Assembly: GCA_028571685.1 (NCBI GenBank)
Contig: CM053141.1
Coordinates: 1,302,001 to 1,366,000 of the forward strand
Direction: 5' to 3'
Source: Heterohyrax brucei
Lineage: Eukaryota; Chordata; Mammalia; Hyracoidea; Procaviidae
DNA length: 64,000 bases
This document shows positions 31,195 to 41,454 of this stretch, one piece after another; position 1 is the stretch's first letter, and each line of letters opens with the position of its first letter. The position numbers and the translations under genes are program-made. A model generated the notes under the pieces. It worked only from the letters and a program-made list of their open reading frames with translations. It made no database searches and was not told the origin of the DNA.

Positions 31195-31928
31195 ATTGCT
31201 TGCTGAAAGTAAAGAAGATTTTGAAACACTGATGAAGATCAAAGACCACAGCCTTAGTATGGATTGCACCTCAGCATCAAGAAAACAAAAATCCTTACAA
31301 CTGGACCTATGATTAACGTCGTGATCAATGATGAAAAGATTGAGGCTCTCAAGGATTTCATTTTACTTGGGTCCACAATCAACGCCCATGGAAGCAGCAG
31401 TCAGGAAATCAAAAGATGCATCACACTGGGAAAATATGTTGCAAAGGACCTCTTTAAAGTACTGAAAATAAAGATGTCTTTGAAGACTAAGGTATGCCTG
31501 ACCCAAGCCATGGTATTTGCAATCGCCTCACATACATGTGAAAGCTGGACAACGAACAAGGGAGACAGAAGAAGTATTAATGCCTTTGAATTACAGTGTT
31601 AGAGAGGAATGTTGAATGTACCACGGACTGCCAAAAAAACAAACACATCTGTTCTGGAGGAAGTACAACCAGAGTGTTCCTTAGAAGCAAGGATGGTGAG
31701 GCTGTATCTCACGTACTTTGGACATGTTGTCAGGAGGGATCAGTCCCTGGAGAAGGACATCATGCTTGGTAAACTGGAGGGCCAGCACAAAAGTGGAAGT
31801 CCCTCAACAAAGTGGATTGACACCGTTACTGCAGCAGTGGGGCTAAGCGTAGGAGCAGTTGTGGGCATGGTGCGGGACTGGGAGGTTTCGTTCTGAGTCA
31901 GAACTGACTCAGCGGCACCTAACAACGG
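31195..31928 (+). mobile_element. RTE LINE 3' part (730 bp)
   Basis: Runs from 'gcttgctgaaagtaaagaag' (just after the FADD box) to the 3' end 'gcggcacctaacaac'. It has a near-complete match to the copies at 42,977 and, antisense, at 45,408. It is the best-preserved plus-strand 3' end in the window and was used as the reference for judging the GC-rich copy at 5-6.8 kb. It interrupts the L1 at 31,128-32,494. Confidence 0.92.
31264..31602 (+). pseudogene. RTE ORF C-terminal relic (112 aa)
   Basis: The frame reads KKTKILTTGPMINVVINDEKIEAL, then LGSTINAHGSSSQEIKRCI and TKVCLTQAMVFAIASHTCESW. This is the post-catalytic (thumb and C-terminal) part of RTE reverse transcriptase, with the LGS-I and ES-W signposts kept. 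A stop follows at 31,600, and coding continues in another stretch from 31,609 (LNVPRTAKKTNTSVLEEVQPE). No catalytic residues are in this piece. Confidence 0.85.
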
Positions 31929-32094
31929 GTAGTGCCCAGCAACATTAATTACATTCACAATCTATGTAACCACCACTACTACTCATTTCTAAAAGTTTTT
32001 TTTATTGTACTCAGCAGACAACACTGTACCCTCTAAGCAGTAACTACCCAGCCCCTATCCTCAGCCACAGCTGACCACTAATGAACCTGGTCTC

Positions 32095-32287
32095 TGCATT
32101 TGCAGAAATGGTTAATCACTTGGCTGCTAACCCAAAGGTGGTCTGGCCACCCAGTGGCTCCGTAGGAGAGAAGGCCTGCTGATCTGCTCCCACAGCTATG
32201 ATAGCCTGAAGAACCATATGGGGCGGTCCTGTTCTGTGTTGTAGGGTTGCCACGACTTGGAAATGAGTCAGTGGCATGCAGCAACAA
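32095..32287 (+). mobile_element. AfroSINE (long form)
   Basis: 'gaaatggttaatcacttggc', 'tgctaacccaaaggtggtct', 'gatctgctcccacagctatg', 'accatatggggcggtcctg', 'gagtcagtggcatgcagcaa'. Inserted in the L1 at 31.1-32.5 kb. Confidence 0.9.
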
Positions 32288-32494
32288 AAGACACTTCATG
32301 TAAATGCAGTTACAGAGTATATGCCCTTTCGTAACTGACTACACTCGGCATGTTTGCATCATGTAGTAGCATGTATTAGGACTTTGTGTCCTTTTTATGG
32401 CTGAGTAGTATCCCATTCGCGCATGGACCACATTGTGTTATCTTTTGTCTGGGTCTTTTCCTCCTTTTCAGCTACTGTGACAATATTGTGAAAA

Positions 32495-32860
32495 CATCAG
32501 TCCTGTTAGGGTTTGAATTTGTACCCCAAATGTGTATTATAAATCATAACCCCTACACCAGTGGTTATAATCCCACCTGAGAATGAGTTTTCTTATGTTA
32601 AAAGACATTGTGGTGCAGGGTGTGTCTTGAGTCAATGTTTTGAGATATAAAAGCAGCAGATTAAGCAAGGAAGTGGAGAAGCAGAAAGAAGGTGAAGATG
32701 CCACACCACATAAAGATCACCAACAAGGCCAGGAGCAAGGATGTTTCCCTGGAGCTGGTAGAAACACTCTTTCCCTAGGGTTTGGCAGCATGGCTTTGGA
32801 TGTCTACCCTTATAACTGCTTGAAAATACATTTCTGTTTGCTGGAGCATGTGATTCAGAA
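32495..32860 (+). mobile_element. ERV-like LTR, sense, 3' end replaced by an RTE
   Basis: 'cagtcctgttagggtttgaa', 'catgttaaaagacattgtg'-like block near 32,597, 'ttccctggagctggtagaaa', 'aatacatttctgtttgctgg'. Same general plan as the LTR at 53.3 kb but a different subfamily. It breaks off at about 32,860, where RTE sequence begins. Confidence 0.6.
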
Positions 32861-33470
32861 CTCATGGTATTTAAGGAAGAAGTCCAAGCTTCACTGAAGG
32901 CAGTGACAAAACCAAGCCTTCAGGAGCTGACACGGTGCCAGCTAAGATGCTGAAATACAGGGATGCAGGACTGGAAGTGCTCACCTGGAGGACAGCTACC
33001 TGGCTGTCTGACTGGAAGAGATCCATTTTCATGCCTATTCCAAAGAAATGTGATTCAAAGGAATGCAGAAATTGTTGAACCATGTTACTAATATCATCTG
33101 TAACATTTTGCAGAAGGTAATTAAAAATGATTGCAACAGTACATCGACAGAGAACTGGCAGAGATTCAGCTGGATTCAACAGGACATGGAAGGAGGAATA
33201 TCTGCACATGTCAGAACTGATCATGGCTAAATGCAGAGAATATCAGAAAGATGTTTAACTACACAAAAGCATTCAACTCTGTGGATTGTAATAAATCGTG
33301 GGTGACATTACTGAGAATGGGATTTCCAGAATACTTCATTGTACTCACGTGGCACCTGCACATAGACCAAGAGGTAGTCGTTCAGACAGACTAAGAGGAC
33401 ACTGTGTGGTTTAAAATCAGAGGTGTGTGCTAGGGATGTGTTCTTTCATCACACTGATTCAGTCTGTCCC
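32860..33470 (+). mobile_element. RTE reverse transcriptase fragment
   Basis: Runs from 'aaggaagaagtccaagcttc' (start of RT) through 'ctggaagagatccattttca', 'gaatttccag'-type motif near 33,318 and 'agaccaagaggtagtcgttc', stopping before the FADD box. It lacks the RTE 3' end, which is unusual for a LINE insertion, and the next RTE starts right after it. Stops are frequent. Confidence 0.75.
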
Positions 33471-34239
33471 CATGTGTCGCCTGTTCATTTGCCATACTAT
33501 GGGGACTTGGGTGTTGCTGTGATGCTGGAAGTTGTGCTTTTGGTATTTCAAATACCAACAGGATAACCCATGGTGGATAGACTAAGACAGACTAGGAAGG
33601 AGAACCTGGCAGTGTACTTCTGAAAAGAATCAGCCAGTGAAAACCTAATGGATAGCAGCGGAATACTGTCAGATATAGTGGGGGAAAATCAGCCCCTCAG
33701 GTTGGAAGGCACTCAGAAGATGACTGAGGAAGAGCTACCTCCTCAAAGTAGAGTTGACATGAATGGTGTGATTGGAGTCGCGCTATCATTTGCTGATGTG
33801 GCATGACTTGAATTGGGAAAAAAACAGTTGCAAATATGCATTAATAATAGGAATATGGAATATATGAAGTGTGAATCTATGAAAATTGGTAATTGTCACA
33901 AGTGATGTGGAAATGATAAATATGGAATATCCTAGGCATCTGTGAGCTGAAATGGATTGGCATTGGCCGTTTTGAATCTGACAGTCATGTGGCCTCCTGT
34001 GCCAGGAATGACAAATTGAAGAGGAATCACACTGCATTCACTATCACAAAGAACATTCCAAGATCACTTCTGCAGCACAGTACCCTCAGTGGTAATATCT
34101 ATGTGTCTGCAAGGAAGACCAGTTAGTGCAACTGTTAATTAAGTTTATGCATCAACCACCAAAGCCAAACATGAAGAAACTGAAGTTTTTTAACAAACTT
34201 CTGCAGCCTGAAATTGACTGAACATGTAATCAGGATGCA

Positions 34240-34460
34240 TCGATAATTATTGGTGATTGGAATGTGAATGTTGGGAACAAGAAAAGAAGGATCAGTGTGT
34301 GGAAAACACGCTTCACTGTTAGAAATGATGTCAGAGATTGCATGAGAGAATTTTGCAAGACTGACGACTTCTTCACTGCGCATACTGTGAATATCGACTA
34401 CACATGTGGTCCCCAGTGGATGGAACACACAGGAATCACACTGATCACATCTGTGTAAAA
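34240..34460 (+). pseudogene. RTE AP-like endonuclease relic
   Basis: The frame shows IIIGDWNVNVGNKKRRISVW, the G-D-W-N-x-x-V-G signature of LINE endonucleases with the catalytic Asp and Asn, then NDVRDCMREFCKTDDFFTAHT. Further upstream, on the same strand, LKWIGIGRFESDSH (about 33,948-33,990) is the N-terminal part but in another frame and with stops (for example 'tag' near 34,122). A short deletion near 34,395 removes part of the central loop. Not functional. Confidence 0.8.
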
Positions 34461-34527
34461 ATAAGATGGAAAAGCTCAATGTCATCAGTCAGAACAAGGC
34501 CAAGGACTGACTGGAACTGACCGTCGA

Positions 34528-34878
34528 TTGCTCATATGCAAGTTCAAGTTGAAAATGAAGAAAATCAGGACACTTCCAAGAGAGCTGAAGTGTGACCTTG
34601 AGTATATCCCTTCTGATGTTAGAGACTGTCTCAAGAACAGATTTGGTACACTGAGCAGTAATGACCAAGGACCAGATCAGTTGTTGAATGACTTCAAGAA
34701 TATCTTACAAGCAGAGTGCAAGGGATCATTAAAAAGACAGGACCAGAATGGATGGCTGAAGAGACTGTTGAAAGCTGCTCTTGAACGTCAGCAAGGTAAA
34801 ACTGATGGAGAAAGGGATGAAGTAATAGAGCTGAAAAGAGGACTGCAAAAGGAGGCTAGAGAAGACAAAGTATGCTGA
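34528..34878 (+). pseudogene. RTE inter-domain linker relic (116 aa)
   Basis: The open frame has LLICKFK-type start (MLICKFKLKMKKI), PRELKCDLEYIP, then a Lys/Glu-rich part ending KEAREDKVC. This is the region between endonuclease and polymerase of RTE. Lacking a catalytic residue, it is only a family marker. A second open piece follows at 34,885-35,103. Confidence 0.8.
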
Positions 34879-35655
34879 TCACATGTGCGAAGACCCAGAG
34901 ATAGAAAACCAAAACTGAAGAGCACGCTTGGCATTTCTCAAGCTCAAAGAGCTAAAAAATTCAAGTCTCGAGCTGCAGTGTTGAAGGATTCTGTGGGGAA
35001 AATGACAACACAGGAAGCATCAACACAAAGATGGAAAGAATATAGAGCCGCTGTAACAAAAAGAACTGATATTCAGCCATCTCAGGAGATAGCATATGAT
35101 TAAAAACCAACGGTACTGAAGGAAGAAGTCTAAACTTCACTGAAGGCACTGGTGAAAAACCAGGCTCCAGGAATTGATAGAATACCAACTGAAATGCTTC
35201 AGCAAACGGGAGCAGTGCCAGAAGTGCTTACTTGTCTATGCCAAGAAATTTAAGACGACAACTACCTGGCCAGCCAATTGGAAGAGATGTACACAGTTAT
35301 GGTGTTGACAGAGAATACCGAATGTATTGCTGACTGCCAGAAGAAGGACTGCATCCGTCCTGGGAGAAGTAGTGCGGATGCTCCTTAGAAGTGGAGTTGG
35401 CTAGACTTTGTCTCAGGACTTTGGACCTGTTGTCAGGAGGGACCAATCACTAGAAAAGCAGATCACAGCTGGAAGAGGGGAGGGTCAGCGAACATGAGAA
35501 CGACCCTCCAGGAGATGGACTGACACAGTGGCTGCAACCATGGACCCTAGCACAGCAACGACTGTGGTACCGGCGCGGGACTGGGCAGTGATTCGCTGTG
35601 CTGTACACAGAGTCACTGTGAGTCGGAACTTACTTGACAGCATCTAACAAGAACC

Positions 35656-36087
35656 ACAGCACTCACTGGTGGCACCTCTGCTGTAGTGGCACACAGCTCG
35701 GTCAGATCGGCAGTCCTTGTTTCTTAGGAGCATCTCGTTTCTTCTCCAGGTAACAGCTGTTTGTACAAATGCAACTCATGCATGAATTTGATGAGTTTTA
35801 ATTTATGGAAAAATTTCATTCAGCTCACAGTTCATGAGACCAGAGTCAGCTCATGGGGATGGATCGTGTTGGGGCCGAAGGCCCGGGAGGGGGAGCCTAG
35901 CAGTCGAGCTCAGCCTCAGCTTGACCACTGCCTGTGCTGCTTGCCTGGCTGCTGTCGGCTCAGCTCCCTCTCGGGGTCCTCGCTGGTGCCGAGGGGGGCT
36001 GTCTCCATGGTGTCTTCAGAAGCGGTCCCCAGGCCTTCCTTTCAGGGTGCCTGTGTGGGGACTCAAGTCTGAAACCTTTTGACAGGC
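35656..36087. other. Unassigned non-coding stretch
   Basis: No family or exon recognised; moderately GC-rich from 35,880. Confidence 0.4.
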
Positions 36088-36290
36088 TGCTGTTGTTGCT
36101 AGGTGTCGCTGAGTCAGTTTGGACCCACAGCAACCTTACGCATAGCGGAACGAGGTGCTGCCCCGTCCCGTGCCTTCCCCTGGGATGCTTGAGCCTGCTG
36201 TTGACACCGCTGGGTCACTCCATCTGGCTGAGCGTCGTCCTCTGTTTTGCAGACCCTCAGTTTTACCAAGTATGACATCCTCTAGTTGGG
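36088..36290 (-). mobile_element. RTE LINE 3' tail, antisense
   Basis: 'ctgctgttgttgctaggtgt', 'cgctgagtcagtttggaccc', 'gagcctgctgttgacaccgc', 'tctgttttgcagaccctcag', 'accaagtatgacatcctcta'. About 200 bp, and 5'-truncated. Confidence 0.85.
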
Positions 36291-36294
36291 GCTT

Positions 36295-36635
36295 AGCATG
36301 TTAGTGCTTTGCATCACTCGGTGACTCCAGGCAACTTTAAGGAAAGCTGTGTAATTTCTCTGTGTTCCAGTTTCTTTATCCTGAAGGGGGATAAAATAGG
36401 CAACTTCCTATGGGGTTGTGTAGTGTAGTTGTTAAGGGATGTGCTTGCTAACTAAATGGTTGCCAGTTTGAATCCATCAATCCATCAGGTCCTCCTTGAA
36501 AACCCTGTGGGGCACTTTTATTCTGTCCTGTAGGGTTGCTGTGAGTCAGAATTGACTCAGCGGCAACAGGGTTTGTGTTTTTCTTCTTTGCAGGGTAGTT
36601 GGAGGGTCAAGTGAGTTGGCTCCCAGCCAGCCGGG
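36295..36635 (-). mobile_element. MIR, antisense, interrupted by an AfroSINE
   Basis: 'ctctgtgttccagtttcttt' and 'gaagggggataaaatagg' are antisense MIR. After the SINE it resumes as 'gggtagttggagggtcaagt' (36,593). Together they form one MIR copy. Confidence 0.6.
36410..36590 (+). mobile_element. AfroSINE
   Basis: 'tgtgtagtgtagttgttaag', 'gtgcttgctaactaaatggt', 'gtttgaatccatcaatccat', 'gttgctgtgagtcagaattg', 'actcagcggcaacagggttt'. A short duplication 'atccatca' lies in the middle. Confidence 0.92.
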
Positions 36636-37699
36636 CTGAATGACGCTTCCTTGCAATTTAAACATCAACCTTCTTTTCAGGGGTCCCTTTTGCTGACCCC
36701 AGATCTGTTAGTTGGGCACCACAGGCCGTGGTGGGACAAATCCCTTATGCAGTGGAGGCTCTTGGGACAGTAGGTGGATAGAAGACCCCACAGGAAGAAA
36801 TGCCTCCTCAGGAAGAGCCAGTTACAGCTGTGAGTTTCCAACTACTGGTGGCTGGCTCGGTGCCCACCGCTGCTGAGATTTACTTTGCAAAGTGCCGGTC
36901 GCCAGTTTTTGAATGTCTCCATTATCTGACGTCATTATTTCAAGGCAAAATGTGAAAAGTGAAAGCAAAATCCGGGGGAAGCAGGGCTGTGAGGGCTCTT
37001 GACTCACCGCCACTCCTAGCCTGTCCCAAAAGCTGCCTGGTCTTTTACGAGACCTGCAGAGAAATCCCACAGACAGTGGGCCAGGAGCACTGCCAACCCG
37101 TTAAATGTTTTATGTTGCATCTGGGTGTGTATTTTTCAAAGATCATTTATTTGTTTTCTGGATGTATATATCCTGGGGAATAAAAAAAAAATATGTCCAG
37201 GTGATGTTTATACCAATTTATTTAGAGCTCTAAACGAGATAAAGGTGCCTCCTGCCAGTCACGCTGGAAAATCTGAGGGTCAGAGGTGTGTTTCAGGAAG
37301 GAAGGTTAGTGACAGGGCGGCCCTCGTCCTTAGGGTGAAGGGCTGCTGACCGTTCAGGTTGTGCTGAGGTTCGCCGAGTCTTCAGCGTTTGCTGCTCCTT
37401 GTGTGAATCATTGTGTGGCACGCGCTGTAGAGCCTGCGGTCAGAGGGGAGGATGCTCCTGCCGACACCATTCATGGAGGGCAGCTGAGTGACAGCCCGGA
37501 TAGCCCGGTCTTGGGGCCACACACGCCCCCCTGGTTGCCCACGGTCATCTAGGGGGCATCTCCGAGCAGTCACTCTGGGTGCCCCCAAGGCTGAGTGTCC
37601 CTCAGAAGGTGGGAAACCCAGGCATTCTGACAAGGCTGGGATATGAACACGCAGGACTCCTGAAGGGACACAGAGCTCAGATGTGGTCGAGTTCCAGCA
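36636..37699. other. Unassigned non-coding stretch
   Basis: No repeat family recognised. 37,100-37,225 is AT-rich with a 10-A run. 37,390-37,560 is GC-rich. No splice-site pair supported an exon. Confidence 0.4.
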
Positions 37700-38035
37700 G
37701 TGAACCCACCTGCCAGGGACCTGCTTACCCATGAGCCTGCTCGTGCCACGGCCTGCTCAGACCACGAGGCCACTCGTCCCACAGACCGACTCGGGCCCAA
37801 CGCTGTCTATGCCGTGACCTACTCGTGCCCTGATCTGACTCAGTCCCCACCCTCCTCCCGCTGCAACCTGCTCATGCCAGGAACCTCCTCGTGCTATACC
37901 TCCTCTTGCCATGAAGCCAGTCATGCCACAGACCTGCTCATGTCACGGACACGTAAGTGCCACAAACCTACCCTTGCTGCAGACCTACTCGTGACTTGAA
38001 CCTATTCGTTCCACGAACCTGCTCGTGCCACCAGT
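37700..38035 (+). repeat. Degenerate tandem array, about 17-bp theme
   Basis: A 'acctgctcgtgccacgg' theme recurs with heavy divergence at about 37,735, 37,768, 37,822, 37,868, 37,890, 37,930, 37,985 and 38,017. Open frames across it are a consequence of the repeated unit. Confidence 0.6.
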
Positions 38036-38244
38036 CCATTCAGGCTGTTCCGTGGCTACAGGATGGCAGGGGCTCCCTCCAGGACACGTCCTTCTGCCTG
38101 CAGTCGGTGAGGGTGGGACACAGAAGCACGGCCAGCCAGCCACACCTACAGGGCAGCAGGAGTGCAGAGAAGCGGGCTGGGAAGAGGCCAGAGCAGGGCT
38201 GGAGGGTGGAAGGTGCCCCTGGGTCTGGAGGTAGAGGAGGAGAA

Positions 38245-38458
38245 GGGCAGGGGTCCTACAGTTCTCGAGAGAAGCAGAACCGGTAAGGTGTATGTGTGTA
38301 TTATATGTGTGTCTGTGTACATAGTGCTGGTTAGCTGCCATCCAGCGTGCCATGACTCGGGGGTTCCATGCATGTCAGAGTCGAACTGCTCTGTAGCTTT
38401 TAAGGCTGTGACTGCTGCAAGCAGATCACCAGGCCTTGCTGATTAGGCACCTCAGGGG
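38245..38458 (-). mobile_element. LTR fragment followed by AfroSINE (long form), both antisense
   Basis: 'agttctcgagagaagcagaa' (38,262) with a GT-rich run is the reverse complement of the LTR tail seen at 24.7 kb. 'tagctgccatccagcgtgcc' to 'agcagatcaccaggccttgc' (38,331-38,440) is an antisense SINE body. A minisatellite starts at its end. Confidence 0.55.
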
Positions 38459-38970
38459 CACACTCACACCCACACCCACACCCACTCACACACCCCTCTA
38501 ATACACAGACACAGACACAAACACACCTCTAACACACAGACACAGACACAAACACACCTCTAACACACAGACACAGACACAAACACACCTCTAACACACA
38601 GACACAGACACAAACACACCTCTAACACACAGACACAGACACAAACACACCTCTAACACACAGACACAGACACAGACACAAACACACCTCTAACACAGAC
38701 ACACTCACAGACACACCTCTAATACACAGACACAGACACAAACACACCTCTAACACACAGACACAGACACAAACACACCTCTAACACACAGACACAGACA
38801 CAAACACACCTCTAACACACAGACACAGACACAAACACACCTCTAACACAGACACACTCACAGACACACCTCTAATACACAGACACAGACACAAACACAC
38901 CTCTAACACACAGACACAGACACAAACACACCTCTAACACAGACACACTCACAGACACACAGACACTCTC
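38459..38970 (+). repeat. 31-bp minisatellite, 15 copies in three blocks
   Basis: The unit is about 31 bp: 'cctctaacacacagacacag' plus 'acacaaacaca'. I count 15 'cctctaa' starts. Copies 1, 8 and 13 carry 'ctctaatac'. Copies 7, 12 and 15 end in 'gacacactcacagacac'. The array is therefore three blocks of 7, 5 and 3 units. No unique spacers. Confidence 0.9.
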
Positions 38971-39569
38971 TTGCACACATACGTGGAGAGAGCGTTATTT
39001 TAGGGAGCTGGGTCACGTGAGCCGGTACGAACTCTGCCGTCAGGTGACGGGAAGAGTGAAGAGACAGAGTTCTCCCCAAACGCCGTGGACGGTCGAGTCA
39101 GACCCCAGTAGACACTGCAGGCACTGAAGCTGGTGATGGGAATTGAGACTGTGTCTGTAAGGATACAAAGGGGACCCTGGTCACTGCGATAAGGGAGCCT
39201 CAGGGGAGCCCCAGGGGCCAGGCACAGGAAGCACCTCCCCTCTTGCTGGCTCCGGAGCAGACAGGGGCCCAGAACGTGTCCGTGGGGAGGTCCACTTCCA
39301 TAAAATACTTTATCACTCTGGGGTGACAAATTACCCAACGAGTCTGGTCTCTGTCCCTGGTTCCTGAGAGGTAACCTCTGAGCTCTGCAGTTACCCAAGT
39401 GATTGCAATGTCTCTGCCATCCACTCGTGCTCCTGGTTCCTCCTACCTGAGATTTGACACCAATGAGGGGACTTGGGGGTGCTGACCGCATCAGAAAGGT
39501 GGTTGCCCAGCTTCTGGGGAGGGGAGGAGGGAGGCGGCATTGACCACCTGGAGGTTGTTCAGCCGTCTT
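38971..39569. other. Unassigned non-coding stretch
   Basis: No family or exon identified; one minus-strand open frame of 163 codons (39,000-39,491) has no recognisable domain and is taken as chance. Confidence 0.4.
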
Positions 39570-39775
39570 TATGTCAGGAGGCTCCAGGTGTCTGTAGGTG
39601 GTGCCGACGGGTGAGCCCCGAACTGCTCACTGGAAGGCTGCTTGCTCAGACTTACCCTGGCGACTTGCTTCTGAGAGGCCCCAGTCTTGAGGGCCCTGTG
39701 GAGCGTTTCTGCTGTGTACACATGGGTTGCCGTGGGTTGGAGTCGACTCAGTGGTGACTGACAATGAGGAAACGC
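39570..39775 (+). mobile_element. AfroSINE (long form), diverged
   Basis: 'ctgtaggtggtgccgacggg', 'gccccgaactgctcactgga', 'ttgccgtgggttggagtcga', 'ctcagtggtgactgacaat'. Recognised mainly by the tail. Confidence 0.7.
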
Positions 39776-40009
39776 CCACAGGAACTCGGGACACTGACGC
39801 TCAGTGCGCTTTCTGGGTGGTGGTAGATGTTGAGGCGCCAGGGGACTCACCCTTGGGACACAGATGCTCCATGATGGGACCCTCCCAGACCTCGCTTATG
39901 TGTCACTTTGTTCTTTTTCCGTAATAAAGCTGTAATTGTAAGTATAACACTTCTGTGAGGTCTGTGAGTTGTTCTACTGAGTTATTGAACCTGAGGGGAT
40001 AAAAAACCC

Positions 40010-40165
40010 AAAGTTAACCAGGTGCTGTTGAGTCAGTGCCGGCTCGTAGTGACCCCATGGGACAGAGCAGAGCTGCCCCGTGGGTTCCCAAGGAGCGTCT
40101 GGTGGACTCGAACTGCTGGCCTTCTGGTGAGCGGCTGTAGCATTTAACCACTGTGCCACCAGGGA
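40010..40165 (-). mobile_element. AfroSINE, antisense, well conserved
   Basis: 'ccaggtgctgttgagtcagt', 'ccatgggacagagcagagct', 'ccaaggagcgtctggtggac', 'tcgaactgctggccttctgg', 'aaccactgtgccaccaggga'. All parts from tail to head are present. Confidence 0.92.
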
Positions 40166-40261
40166 CAGAGGGACCTGAGTTCATAGCCAGCAGGTCAAAG
40201 GGGAGGGAGCTGAGCTGGTGGCAGACGTCCTGAGGGCAAGGGGACCTGTGCCGTGAGCTGG

Positions 40262-40460
40262 GGGCTATGGTGGCGCGACAGTGGAGTGCTTGGCTTGTCG
40301 CAGAAAGCTGGGTGGCTTGACCCCCCTGGCAGCCTGCCTCTGTTAGGGTCACAACTGGGAGTAGTCTGCCAGCCACCTCTGCTCTGTCCCGTGGCCTCAC
40401 TGGGAGCTCACACAGACTCGGCAGGACCCAGGAAGAGCAGCAGCAACAACTGGTCAGAAG
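40262..40460 (+). mobile_element. AfroSINE, diverged
   Basis: 'gctatggtggcgcgacagtg', 'gagtgcttggcttgtcgcag', 'cctcactgggagctcacaca', 'gcagcaacaactgg'. Order is right, divergence is high. Confidence 0.5.
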
Positions 40461-40764
40461 TGGACTGTCATGGGGGTGCAGACTTGGCATCCAGGGGTCT
40501 GTGACCTTCAGCCTATGAGACTGACTTGGCTCTGGGTTTTAGTTCAGAGGGGATGTGCTGCATAGGCCTCTGTCATCAGGGAAGGCATTTAGGCCAGGTG
40601 CCTAAAGAAGACACAAACGCAGATGATGTGACTACACACAAATTCTGTTTCACTCGACATTCTAACTTTGTCGAAACTTAGATTCTGCCATTGCAAACTT
40701 GAAGATAGTTACTGAGTTCATAGTTGGCATTTCTTTTCAAAAGATAAACCAAAAAAAAAAAAAA

Positions 40765-40918
40765 GGTCCGCACTGTTGCTGTTGGGTTGGCTCTGAGTCA
40801 CAGCAGCTCAGCAGACAGAGTGGAACTACCCCGGGGAGTTTCCGAGGAGCGCCTGGTGGATTCAAACCACCGACCTTTTAATTAGCGGCTGCTGCTCTTA
40901 CCACTGTGTGGCCAGAGT
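40765..40918 (-). mobile_element. AfroSINE, antisense
   Basis: 'tgttgctgttgggttggctc', 'cagacagagtggaactaccc', 'cgaggagcgcctggtggatt', 'caaaccaccgaccttttaat', 'tagcggctgctgctcttacc'. A 15-A run immediately precedes it. Confidence 0.92.
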
Positions 40919-41454
40919 TTCCTTTCAAAAGTAGGACCTATAATAACCTATAGTAACGGATACTGAATGAAGGAGTCCCGTTAGCCCATGACCCCGGGAC
41001 GGTGGCCTGACTGCTGGGTGTGAGGCCTGCTGAACATGTGCTGGGGAAGCGGAAGGCCCACGTAACAGCAGCCTGCACTGTGTCCGTGGGCACGGGACCC
41101 TCGGGGGGCAGCAGGCACAAAGTTTAGGTGCCTTTTGTTTTGATCTCAGGTGCTGTCACCAGGCGTCCTGTGTTGTCTTACTCTGTATCGTCAAGAGCAG
41201 CGCCTTATTAAAGTGTCACTAAAATTTAAAACGCCACCCCTCTGCTCCTCAGGCAACCATTTCAGACAGCTGTGAGATGCGCTGTGAAAGCAGGTTCCTC
41301 ACGAGGAGAGGCCTGCAGGTCTGCCGTGAAGCGAACGTGACCTCCAACCGCGCCGGCACTGCCCAGGGAGCGAGGCCTTGACCCTGGCTGCTGCCCGGTC
41401 CTCCCCTTGGTGCTGCTTTTCTTTGTCCCGTGAATTCCTGAGTCAGAGTGTCCA
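40919..41454. other. Unassigned non-coding stretch
   Basis: No family or exon recognised. Confidence 0.4.

Larger units (their letters stand above)
31128..32494 (-). mobile_element. Old L1 fragment, antisense, split in three
   Basis: Pieces at 31,128-31,194 ('attgtggtaaaatagactta'), 31,930-32,095 ('acattcacaatctatgtaac', 'ctctaagcagtaactaccca') and 32,288-32,494 ('ttttatggctgagtagtatc') are consecutive parts of one reverse-complemented L1 end. They are separated by an RTE (31,195-31,928) and an AfroSINE (32,095-32,287). An LTR follows from 32,495. Confidence 0.75.
33471..35655 (+). mobile_element. RTE LINE with 5' end, endonuclease, linker and 3' end; polymerase deleted
   Basis: Full 5' region (33,471-33,790: 'gacagactaggaaggagaac', 'agccagtgaaaacctaatgg'), endonuclease (33,930-34,470), linker (34,500-35,110), the first about 170 bases of reverse transcriptase (35,110-35,295), then a jump straight to the 3' part (35,296-35,655). 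The jump removes roughly 1.1 kb containing the polymerase core. The 3' end is normal ('ttacttgacagcatctaac'). It is the only copy here with a visible endonuclease. Confidence 0.85.

Noticed and set aside
39000-39491. 163-codon minus-strand open frame
   Set aside because: No domain, and a length within what chance gives in 64 kb of GC-moderate DNA.
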